DNA from: Anaerolineae bacterium
GTDB lineage: Bacteria; Chloroflexota; Anaerolineae; 4572-78
DNA length: 7,186 nt
Direction: 5' to 3'
NCBI GenBank assembly: GCA_027022125.1
Contig: JALVZI010000488.1
Location: 1 to 7,186 of the forward strand
Positions within the stretch are counted from its first letter, which is position 1. Each line of letters opens with the position of its first letter. Of this stretch, positions 1 through 5,654 are shown in pieces. The notes beneath the pieces are model-generated. The model did no database searches, was not told where the DNA came from, and saw nothing but the letters and a program-made list of their open reading frames with translations. The position numbers and the translations under genes were made by a program.

Positions 1-22
1 GTGTCATAATTGCTCCAATGGA

Positions 23-67
23 CGAATGAGCGAATAGGCGAATAAGCGAATGACGAATAACCAATGA
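23..67. repeat. Short tandem repeat patch (7-8 nt units) upstream of the glycosyltransferase
   Basis: Six adjoining degenerate units lie here: CGAATGAG, CGAATAGG, CGAATAAG, then CGAATGA, CGAATAA, CCAATGA. The first three have period 8 and the last three period 7. The 12-mer CGAATGACGAAT (47-58) recurs exactly at 1811-1822, beyond the 3' end of the same gene, so both patches belong to one repeat family. Such heptamer-type repeats are typical intergenic elements in some Chloroflexota and cyanobacteria. No coding role is visible. Confidence 0.7.
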
Positions 68-131
68 CAAACACCAACCTCAATGATAACATCCCGAAAT
101 CAAAAGTCAAACGCGCCGACAATTTATGGTT

Positions 132-160
132 TTGTCCTTTCCCCCCCTTCGTGCTATACT
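132..160 (+). promoter_or_regulatory. Putative sigma70-type promoter of the glycosyltransferase gene
   Basis: A -35-like TTGTCC (132-137, 4/6 match to consensus) and a -10-like TATACT (155-160, 5/6) are separated by exactly 17 nt. A start near position 167 would give a leader of about 74 nt before the ATG at 241. The remaining sequence between 68 and 131 shows nothing I can assign. This call rests on motif match and spacing only. Confidence 0.5.
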
Positions 161-190
161 TTCCCCCGTTTGATTTTGCTCGAAAGAAGG

Positions 191-225
191 AGGGCGCAGC
201 GCATTATTGTCGCACGCCCTTTTTT
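191..225 (+). terminator. Terminator-like hairpin in the leader of the glycosyltransferase gene (possible attenuator)
   Basis: AGGGCG (191-196) pairs with CGCCCT (215-220), and GCG (199-201) pairs with CGC (211-213) around a 9-nt loop. A run of six T (220-225) follows directly. On the plus strand this has the form of an intrinsic terminator. It lies downstream of the putative promoter at 132-160 and only 15 nt before the ATG at 241. It could attenuate the gene, or it could end a transcript arriving from upstream of the window. I see no recognisable riboswitch aptamer or leader peptide. Confidence 0.5.
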
Positions 226-240
226 GTCGGCTGGTGAAAA

Positions 241-1764
241 ATGACAACTATTCTAATTTTTATATATAGCCTGCTTTTGGTGGGATTGGCAATTTACGGA
301 TTCAACGCGCTTTTTTTCTCGGTGCAGTTTTTACGCTACCGAAAAACGGCTTTCAACCCGCCGGAAACATTTTCGGCAGGCGATGACCTGCCGCCGGTGA
401 CGGTGCAACTGCCCCTTTTTAATGAAAAACTGGTGGTGGAACGGCTGATTGACGCGGTGGCGGCGCTCGATTATCCCGCCGAAAAACTGTCCATTCAAGT
501 GCTGGATGATTCCACCGATGAGACGATTGCGCTGGCGCGGGCGCGGGTGGCGTTCCACCGCGAACGCGGGGTGAACATCGAATATGTGCGCCGACCGGTG
601 CGCGAAGGTTTTAAAGCAGGCGCGCTGGCATACGGATTGCAGTCTGCGCCCGGCGAGTTTATCGCCATTTTTGACGCCGATTTTGTGCCTCCGCGCGATT
701 TTCTGCGGCGGGTGATGCCCCGTTTCCGCAACCCGCAGGTGGGAATGGTGCAGGCTCGCTGGGGACATTTGAACGATACCGCCAACCCGTTCACCCGCGC
801 GCAGGCGCTGGCGCTGGACGGGCATTTTGTGGTTGAGCAGACGGTTCGCAGCCAAAGCGGGCTGCTGATGAATTTCAACGGTTCGGGGGGCGTTTGGCGG
901 CGCGCCGCCATTGATGATGCCGGCGGTTGGCAATCGGACACCATCGCCGAGGATTTGGATTTGTCATATCGCGCCCAATTGCGCGGCTGGAAACTGGCAT
1001 ACCTGCCGACGGTCATCGCCCCGGCGGAAATTCCGCCGCTGTTGACCGCGTTCAAACGGCAGCAGTTCCGCTGGGCGAAAGGCGCTATTCAGGCGCTGCG
1101 AAAATTCGGCGGCACACTGCTGCGGGCGAAACTGTCGCCATGGCAGAAAATGCAGGCATTTTTGCATTTGAGCGGTTATATGGTTCACCCGCTGATGCTG
1201 GCGATGATTGTGCTGGGGCTGCCGGTTATTTTGGTACGCGACCCCGGCACGCTGCCGGTGGGTGCGCTCGGGGTGGCGGGGTTCGCGCCGCCGGTGCTGT
1301 TTGCGCTGTCGCAGTGGGGCGGGTATCGCCATTGGATGCGGCGGTTTGCGTATTTTCCGTTTCTGGTACTTTTCGGCGCGGGGGTGATGCTGAACAACAG
1401 TTGGGCGGTGTTTGAAGGGCTGACGGGGCGCAATCCCCGCGAATTTTTGCGCACGCCGAAATTCCGCACGTCAAACGGCATACGCCGCGCCGGAGATTAT
1501 GTGCTGCCGGTGGATTGGACGACATGGGGCGAGTTGCTGCTGGCGGTGTACTGCTGGGTCGAAGCGGGAATCGCCATTACCCGCGCGCCGGGGCTAGCGC
1601 CCTTTCTGCTGATGTATGCGCTCGGTTTCACCGTAACGGCGGGGTTGGGATTGTGGCAGTCGCGGAAGTTTAATGCGCGGGGAGTAAAGTTCAAAGTTCA
1701 AAGTTCGAGGTTCAAGGTTTCAAATCCAAAGTTTCAAGTCCAAAGCCCAAAGTCCAAAGTCTGA
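241..1764 (+). CDS. Family 2 glycosyltransferase, membrane-bound, cellulose/mannan-synthase-like
   Basis: Predicted 507-residue integral membrane GT2 enzyme that would transfer a sugar from a nucleotide-sugar donor to a growing polysaccharide or lipid at the cytoplasmic face. An N-terminal membrane segment (about 4-28) is followed by a GT-A domain (about 50-290). The domain has PLFNE (58-62), DDSTD (89-93), the metal-binding DAD (145-147), a GSGGVWRR block (214-221), the catalytic-base motif AEDLD (236-240) and Q-x-x-R-W (274-278). That motif set is typical of processive beta-glycan synthases and plant CslA-like mannan synthases. About four or five hydrophobic segments follow (roughly 311-333, 340-357, 369-389, 428-446, 452-472). 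The sugar and product cannot be read from sequence. Only a weak GGTG precedes the ATG, but the start places the first helix correctly. Residues from about 483 onward are translated from a heptanucleotide repeat and are probably not part of the ancestral protein. The gene stands alone, convergent with the SDH operon. No c-di-GMP-binding PilZ domain is seen. Confidence 0.88.
   Translation: MTTILIFIYSLLLVGLAIYGFNALFFSVQFLRYRKTAFNPPETFSAGDDLPPVTVQLPLFNEKLVVERLIDAVAALDYPAEKLSIQVLDDSTDETIALARARVAFHRERGVNIEYVRRPVREGFKAGALAYGLQSAPGEFIAIFDADFVPPRDFLRRVMPRFRNPQVGMVQARWGHLNDTANPFTRAQALALDGHFVVEQTVRSQSGLLMNFNGSGGVWRRAAIDDAGGWQSDTIAEDLDLSYRAQLRGWKLAYLPTVIAPAEIPPLLTAFKRQQFRWAKGAIQALRKFGGTLLRAKLSPWQKMQAFLHLSGYMVHPLMLAMIVLGLPVILVRDPGTLPVGALGVAGFAPPVLFALSQWGGYRHWMRRFAYFPFLVLFGAGVMLNNSWAVFEGLTGRNPREFLRTPKFRTSNGIRRAGDYVLPVDWTTWGELLLAVYCWVEAGIAITRAPGLAPFLLMYALGFTVTAGLGLWQSRKFNARGVKFKVQSSRFKVSNPKFQVQSPKSKV
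1686..1762. repeat. 11-unit heptanucleotide array (AAAGTTC/AAAGTCC-type) inside the 3' end of the glycosyltransferase ORF
   Basis: Eleven consecutive 7-nt units fill this stretch in perfect phase. It begins with three exact AAAGTTC copies, degenerates in the middle (GAGGTTC, AAGGTTT, CAAATCC, AAAGTTT, CAAGTCC), and ends AAAGCCC, AAAGTCC, AAAGTCT. Because 7 is not a multiple of 3, the translation repeats every three units as seven-residue blocks (FKVQSSR, FKVSNPK, FQVQSPK). The stop codon TGA (1762-1764) overlaps the last base of the array. This kind of repeat normally sits between genes. Confidence 0.85.
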
Positions 1765-1793
1765 TGCAGGGTTGCAGAGTTGTAAAGTGGCAT

Positions 1794-1828
1794 TGACGAG
1801 TGACAAAGGACGAATGACGAATGACAAA
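1794..1828. repeat. Heptanucleotide tandem repeat (TGACGAA type) downstream of the glycosyltransferase
   Basis: Five 7-nt units in phase: TGACGAG, TGACAAA, GGACGAA, TGACGAA, TGACAAA. It shares exact 10- and 12-nt words with the patch at 23-67. Together with the array at 1686-1762 it fills almost all of the space between the gene body and the terminator. Confidence 0.75.
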
Positions 1829-1860
1829 AAAAACGCCGTCCGGACCGGGCGGCGTTTTTT
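1826..1860. terminator. Bidirectional intrinsic terminator between convergent glycosyltransferase and SDH operon
   Basis: A 10-bp stem (1832-1841 with 1847-1856, one G-T wobble, loop GGACC) is flanked by eight A on the left and six T on the right. It therefore reads as a Rho-independent terminator on both strands. It lies 62 nt past the glycosyltransferase stop and 15 nt past the sdhB stop, where a shared terminator for the two converging transcripts is expected. Confidence 0.9.
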
Positions 1861-1874
1861 GATGGGTACAATTT

Positions 1875-2573
1875 TTACAGTTTGCTGAACAGGATTTCTT
1901 TTTTAACTTCGGCAATTGCTTCGGTGACTTTAATTTCGCGCGGGCAGGCGTTGGTGCAGTTAAAGATAGTGCGGCAGCGCCAAACGCCATCGGGGTCGGC
2001 GAGAATTTCCAGCCGTTGCGCCGAGCCTTGGTCGCGGCTGTCGAAGATGAATCGGTGCGCCTGCACAATTGCCGCCGGACCGACATAGGCATCGGTAGCC
2101 CAGAAGGTGGGGCAACTGGTGGTGCAGCAACCACACAGAATGCACTTGGTGGTTTCTTCAAATTTCAGGCGGTCTTCTTCACTTTGCAGCCGTTCTTTCT
2201 CGGGGGGCGGGTCATCGTTGATGAAGAAGGGCAGCACGGAACGATAGTGTTCCATAAACGGTTCCATATCCACCACCAAATCTTTGATAACCGGCAATCC
2301 GGCAATCGGTTCGACGGTGACATTGTTGCCCACCTCTTGGAAAAGCGATTTACACGCCAGCCGGTTTACGCCGTTGATGCGCATGGCGTCGGAGCCGCAA
2401 ATACCGTGCGCGCACGAACTGCGCATGGTCAGTGTACCGTCTTGTTCCAGTTTAATTTTCAGCAGTCCGTCCAGCACCCGGTCGGTGGGTTCGGCTTCGA
2501 TGGTGTATTCTTTCCAGTAAGGGGCGCTGTCTTTTTCAGGATTAAATCGCTGTATTTTTAATGTTACTTGCAT
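1875..2573 (-). CDS. sdhB: Succinate dehydrogenase iron-sulfur subunit
   Basis: The 232-residue electron-transfer subunit of complex II carries electrons from the SdhA flavin to quinone through three Fe-S clusters. The N-terminal ferredoxin domain has the [2Fe-2S] ligands C54, C59, D62 and C74; an Asp in the third position also occurs in E. coli SdhB. The C-terminal domain has C144, C147, C150 and C210 for [4Fe-4S], and C154, C200 and C206 for [3Fe-4S]. At the quinone side, the second Trp of the E. coli CPSFWW motif is Ala159, and the His after the [3Fe-4S] Cys is Arg201. This resembles actinobacterial menaquinone-linked enzymes (from memory). Length is normal. A strong purine-rich Shine-Dalgarno (GGGGAGGAG, in 2581-2590) precedes the ATG. 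It is the last gene of the operon, 16 nt after sdhA and 15 nt before the terminator. Confidence 0.97.
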   Translation of the reverse strand: MQVTLKIQRFNPEKDSAPYWKEYTIEAEPTDRVLDGLLKIKLEQDGTLTMRSSCAHGICGSDAMRINGVNRLACKSLFQEVGNNVTVEPIAGLPVIKDLVVDMEPFMEHYRSVLPFFINDDPPPEKERLQSEEDRLKFEETTKCILCGCCTTSCPTFWATDAYVGPAAIVQAHRFIFDSRDQGSAQRLEILADPDGVWRCRTIFNCTNACPREIKVTEAIAEVKKEILFSKL

Positions 2574-2589
2574 CTTTTGTCTCCTCCCC

Positions 2590-4392
2590 TTAGTAAACCC
2601 GCTTGACCGGTTGGTATTTGGTCACAACCACAGGTTTATATTTTAAGGTGACATTGCCATCGGCGTCGAGATATGCCATCGTGTGTTTCATCCAGTTTTC
2701 ATCGTCGCGCTCTTTGAAATCATCGCGAGCGTGTGCGCCGCGGCTTTCTTTGCGTGCCAGCGCACTTTCGGCGGTAATCAGCGCAATGTCCAGCAGGTTG
2801 CCCAACTGCCACGCTTCCATAAGGTTGGTGTTAAAGCGTTTGCCTTTGTCGTCAATGTGGATGTGTTTATAGCGTTCGCGCAGTTCGCGCAGTTTTTTGA
2901 CGGCTTCTGCCATCCCTTCTTCCACGCGGAACACACCGACATCTTTGCTCATAATGTTTTTCATTTCCTGCTGGATGGCAGCGATGGTTTCCGTGCCCTG
3001 ATTGTTCAAAATGGCATCCAATTCTGCCTGCACTTTCGCCACTGCAGATTCGGCGTCAATTGGTTTGAAGTCTTTTTGCTTGACTTCTTCCGCCATCACT
3101 TTTCCGCCGCGCCGACCGAAAACTACAATGTCCAACAGCGAGTTGGTTCCCAACCGGTTGCCGCCATGCACGCTAACGCAGGCACATTCACCGGCGGCAT
3201 ACAAACCGGGAATGGGGTCTTTATTTTCGTTGGCAATCACGCGGGTATCGTTGTCGGTGGGAATGCCGCCCATGGCATAGTGCGCCGTCGGCTGCACGGG
3301 GATGGGTTCTTTGGTGGGGTCAACGCCGACATACGTTTTACAGAAGTCGGTAATGTCTTCCAATTTGGCGCGAACATAGTCTTCGTCAATATGCCGCAGT
3401 TCACCATTTGGCAACCGTGAGTTATCCACCTCAAAATAGTGATTGACCGTTTTGGGCGTTATGTCCAAATAAACATAATCTTTGCCATCGATACCGTTGC
3501 CTTCCAAAACTTCCAGATAAATGGCGCGAGAAACCACATCGCGCGAGGCAAGTTCTTTGACGGTGGGAGCGTATTTCGGCATAAAGCGTTCGCCTTTGCC
3601 GTTGATGAGCACACCGCCTTCGCCGCGCACGGCTTCGGTGATAAGGATGCCCAGTTTGAACAACCCGGTAGGATGGAATTGGAAGAATTCCATATCTTCC
3701 AACGGCAGTCCGTGCCGCGCCACGATGGCGGGGCCATCGCCGGTGAGCGTCAGTGCGTTAGAGGTGATGTTCCATACGCGCCCCCAGCCACCGGTCGCCA
3801 GCATAATGGCTTTGGCATGGAAAACGTGCAGTTCACCGGTGTCAATTTCATAAGCCACCACGCCGCGTGCTTCGCCGTCTTCGATAATCAGGTCGAGCAT
3901 TTGGTATTCATCGTAAAAATTAACGTTATGTTTGATGCACTGTTGGTACAGTGTTTGCAAAATCATATGCCCGGTGCGGTCGGCAGAGTTGCAGGCACGC
4001 ATCACGGCTTGTTTGGTTTCGTTGTTGGTGTGCCCGCCGAACCGTCGCTGCGAGATTTTGCCTTCGGGGGTGCGGTCGAAGGGCAACCCCATATGTTCCA
4101 GTTCGAACACCACATTGGGCGCATCTTTGCACATAAACTCAATGGCGTCTTGGTCGCCGATGAAGTCTGCACCTTTGATGGTGTCGTAAGCATGCCATTC
4201 CCAGTGGTCTTCTTCCAGATTTGCCAACGCCGCGCCGATACCACCCTGCGCCGCACCAGTGTGAGAGCGGGTGGGATATAGTTTTGAAATAACAGCGGTA
4301 TCTACCTCTTTGCCGGCATACAGGGCTGCCATCAACCCGGCACCGCCTGCCCCGACAATAATCACATCGTGCTTATGGTAATGGTATTGCAT
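2590..4392 (-). CDS. sdhA: Succinate dehydrogenase flavoprotein subunit
   Basis: The 600-residue catalytic subunit oxidises succinate to fumarate on a covalently bound FAD at the cytoplasmic face. The Rossmann dinucleotide motif is GAGGAG (14-19). His44 in SHTGAAQGG is the expected site of covalent FAD attachment (E. coli His45). Substrate-site residues expected from the family are all present: HPTG at 240-243, E253, R284 in ASRDVVSRA, H371 in AHYAMGGIPTD, and R413 in GGNRLGTNS. The C-terminal helical and capping region (about 440-600) is complete. Length and domain order are typical of SdhA rather than soluble fumarate reductase or L-aspartate oxidase, and the neighbours confirm this. A GGAG sits 8 nt before the ATG and overlaps the end of sdhD, suggesting coupled translation. 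Direction of the reaction (SDH or fumarate reductase) is inferred from family resemblance. Confidence 0.97.
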   Translation of the reverse strand: MQYHYHKHDVIIVGAGGAGLMAALYAGKEVDTAVISKLYPTRSHTGAAQGGIGAALANLEEDHWEWHAYDTIKGADFIGDQDAIEFMCKDAPNVVFELEHMGLPFDRTPEGKISQRRFGGHTNNETKQAVMRACNSADRTGHMILQTLYQQCIKHNVNFYDEYQMLDLIIEDGEARGVVAYEIDTGELHVFHAKAIMLATGGWGRVWNITSNALTLTGDGPAIVARHGLPLEDMEFFQFHPTGLFKLGILITEAVRGEGGVLINGKGERFMPKYAPTVKELASRDVVSRAIYLEVLEGNGIDGKDYVYLDITPKTVNHYFEVDNSRLPNGELRHIDEDYVRAKLEDITDFCKTYVGVDPTKEPIPVQPTAHYAMGGIPTDNDTRVIANENKDPIPGLYAAGECACVSVHGGNRLGTNSLLDIVVFGRRGGKVMAEEVKQKDFKPIDAESAVAKVQAELDAILNNQGTETIAAIQQEMKNIMSKDVGVFRVEEGMAEAVKKLRELRERYKHIHIDDKGKRFNTNLMEAWQLGNLLDIALITAESALARKESRGAHARDDFKERDDENWMKHTMAYLDADGNVTLKYKPVVVTKYQPVKRVY

Positions 4393-4405
4393 AGCTCCGT
4401 CTCCG

Positions 4406-4795
4406 TTATCCGTTAAATGTGAAAATCACCAGTCCGCCAAAGACAACCATCAGTAGCAACACCAGTGCGATGAGTGCTTTTACAACTGCGCGCCAGCCGC
4501 GGTTGTGAATGTAGTCATCGGTCACAAACCGGATGCCGTTCATTCCGTGCAGCGAAGCCAGTATCAATAGCGTCAAGTCGTAAGAGCGCCAAAAAATGCC
4601 GCCGGGTCCCGTCCAGCGTCCGGCAATCACATCAAAATCGATGTTAGTTAACCCGATGACATAGTGCATCCAAATTAAATGAAATACTACCATCAGTGCC
4701 AGCAAAGCGCCGGAGGCACGCATATAAAACCACGACAGTACTTCAAATGTGCTGCCGCTGGGTTTTGGGGTACGAGCATATCGTGTTGTCATCAT
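4406..4795 (-). CDS. sdhD: Succinate dehydrogenase membrane anchor subunit, SdhD-like
   Basis: Small 129-residue membrane protein with three hydrophobic helices (about 28-48, 70-92, 103-126), as expected for a complex II anchor. His83, in LHGMNGIR, matches the heme b ligand of E. coli SdhD (His71). D94-Y95 lie at exactly the same +11/+12 spacing as the E. coli quinone-site pair D82-Y83. R26-x-S28-G29 before helix 1 resembles the conserved anchor motif. Two further histidines in helix 1 (H39, H44) could serve a second heme. The start is supported by AGGGAGG just upstream; ATG is doubled (MM), so initiation could be one codon later. It lies 8 nt after sdhC and 13 nt before sdhA. SdhC/SdhD naming follows position and motif match and could be swapped by other annotators. 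Confidence 0.88.
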   Translation of the reverse strand: MMTTRYARTPKPSGSTFEVLSWFYMRASGALLALMVVFHLIWMHYVIGLTNIDFDVIAGRWTGPGGIFWRSYDLTLLILASLHGMNGIRFVTDDYIHNRGWRAVVKALIALVLLLMVVFGGLVIFTFNG

Positions 4796-4803
4796 TATCC
4801 TCC

Positions 4804-5196
4804 CTAAGCCAACATTCCGGCAATGTCAACGCCAACCAAAAATACCGTCAGCACAATCACAATTACCCACACTGTGGTTGCCAACTGTTTTTGATAGCGG
4901 AACATATGGGGCCAGAAGTCTTGAATAATAATGCGCAAACCATTCAGAGCATGGTAAAAAACGCCAAAAACCAATGCCCAAATAACGGGTCGCAAAAGTG
5001 GTTCGTGGTAAATGAATAGCAATTCTTCAAACGCCGCTCTGCTGACACCTACCATGAAAATATCCAAAATGTGTAAAATGAGGAAAAAGGCGATACCTAA
5101 ACCGCCAAGTCGGTGCAGTATCCATGACCAGTGCCCGATGCCACCTTTATACGACAGGGTACTAGACACGAATCCTTTTTTGGGATTTGCGCTCAT
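4804..5196 (-). CDS. sdhC: Succinate dehydrogenase cytochrome b556-type membrane subunit, SdhC-like
   Basis: First gene of the operon, 130 residues with three hydrophobic helices (about 25-48, 68-90, 105-127). ILHR (26-29) matches the E. coli SdhC quinone-site SILHR, except that the Ser position is Trp25, with a Ser one residue earlier. His82 in HALNGLR with D93 at +11 has the same spacing as the E. coli heme ligand His84 and Asp95. H42 in helix 1 and H64 near the second helix are extra histidines. With SdhD it anchors SdhAB and forms the quinone-reducing site. A clear AGGAGG about 10 nt upstream of the ATG supports the start. A strong promoter at 5277-5305 drives the operon. Confidence 0.92.
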   Translation of the reverse strand: MSANPKKGFVSSTLSYKGGIGHWSWILHRLGGLGIAFFLILHILDIFMVGVSRAAFEELLFIYHEPLLRPVIWALVFGVFYHALNGLRIIIQDFWPHMFRYQKQLATTVWVIVIVLTVFLVGVDIAGMLA

Positions 5197-5232
5197 AAAA
5201 AAACTACCTCCTTTGGCAAAATTTTAAGCGCT

Positions 5233-5242
5233 ACAACGTTGT
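5233..5242. promoter_or_regulatory. 10-bp palindrome in the sdh leader, possible operator
   Basis: ACAACGTTGT is a perfect palindrome lying between the predicted transcript start (about 5270) and the sdhC ribosome site. A repressor dimer could bind here, but a 10-bp palindrome alone is weak evidence and the flanks do not extend the symmetry. Confidence 0.2.
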
Positions 5243-5276
5243 GCCTCACCTACGCCTATTGCGGTGAATTTGCCCT

Positions 5277-5305
5277 ATTATACTCCCATCTTTCCGCTGA
5301 ATCAA
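5277..5305 (-). promoter_or_regulatory. Sigma70-type promoter of the sdhCDAB operon
   Basis: Reading the minus strand, TTGATT (5300-5305, 4/6 match to the -35 consensus) and a perfect TATAAT (5277-5282) are separated by exactly 17 nt. The predicted start near 5270 gives a leader of roughly 74 nt to the sdhC ATG. It is the only strong promoter seen upstream of the four sdh genes, whose short gaps leave little room for others. Confidence 0.75.
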
Positions 5306-5340
5306 TTATTGGACGATGCTTTGTTAAAATTGGCACATGT

Positions 5341-5376
5341 AAAAAGCGGCACGCCGGGTTCGACTTGGCGTGCCGC
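5341..5376 (-). terminator. Probable intrinsic terminator upstream of the sdh promoter (end of the serC transcript)
   Basis: GCGGCACGCC (5346-5355) and GGCGTGCCGC (5367-5376) form a perfect 10-bp GC-rich stem with an 11-nt loop. On the minus strand it is followed at once by five T (5341-5345). It would stop serC read-through 35 nt before the sdh -35 box. The plus strand has no T-run after the stem, so it acts in one direction only. It lies about 350 nt beyond the serC stop, which is long for a 3' end. Confidence 0.6.
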
Positions 5377-5431
5377 CACAAATAGAAAACTAGGGTGTGT
5401 TGACATTTTGTTTTCAGTTGGAAAAACGCAC

Positions 5432-5462
5432 CGTAGAGACGCCCAAGTTGGGCGTCTCTACG
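5432..5462. repeat. Perfect 31-nt palindrome (15-bp arms, 1-nt centre)
   Basis: The arm CGTAGAGACGCCCAA (5432-5446) is repeated inverted at 5448-5462 around a single G. It belongs by appearance to the GTAGAGACG...CGTCTCTAC class of dispersed intergenic palindromes seen in Chloroflexota and cyanobacteria. A five-T run lies several bases beyond it on the minus strand, so a secondary role in termination is possible but weak. Confidence 0.8.
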
Positions 5463-5559
5463 AATCATTGACACTCGGCAAGGATTTGATTTCCCCTTGC
5501 AAGCCAAAGTACAGACGTGGTGTAGGGGCGGCTCGCGTTGACATTTCTCGCCCCCATTT

Positions 5560-5619
5560 CGTAGGGGCGACCTTTATGGTCGCCCGAAACAGGGCAGCCA
5601 CAAGGGGACTGCCCCTACG
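5560..5619. repeat. Nested foldback repeat element (GTAGGGGC...GCCCCTAC)
   Basis: A 9-bp outer stem, CGTAGGGGC (5560-5568) with GCCCCTACG (5611-5619), encloses two further inverted pairs: GGGCGACC (5565-5572) with GGTCGCCC (5578-5585), and GGGCAG (5592-5597) with CTGCCC (5609-5614). The inner and outer pairings overlap, so alternative folds are possible. A partial related sequence (GTAGGGGCGG, 5522-5531) lies just to the left. It looks like a small non-autonomous dispersed element; no coding capacity. Confidence 0.75.
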
Positions 5620-5654
5620 ATTATTCGAGAAAAGCAGTGCGTGCCGAGTAGTTA

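Noticed and set aside
167..240. Known riboswitch or leader peptide ahead of the glycosyltransferase
   Set aside because: The leader is only about 74 nt, has no aptamer I recognise, and the purine-rich AAGGAGGG has no suitable ATG/GTG start after it. Only the terminator-like hairpin is supported.
331..1055. Long reverse-strand open frames (200 and 186 codons) opposite the glycosyltransferase
   Set aside because: They are antisense to a gene with clear GT2 motifs. Their translations are rich in Arg, His, Pro and Ala, as expected from GC-rich antisense, and no ribosome site or family resemblance is seen.
1686..1828. CRISPR array
   Set aside because: Units are only 7 nt and directly abutting, with no unique spacers and no cas genes nearby.
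2683..4281. Forward open frames of 245 and 280 codons opposite sdhA
   Set aside because: Both lie wholly antisense to a complete, motif-verified sdhA. Their composition (Phe/His/Gly-rich) is a reverse-frame artefact.
5256..5507. 83-codon reverse-strand open frame in the spacer
   Set aside because: It covers the terminator and palindrome and ends in the sdh leader. It has no ribosome site and no recognisable protein features.
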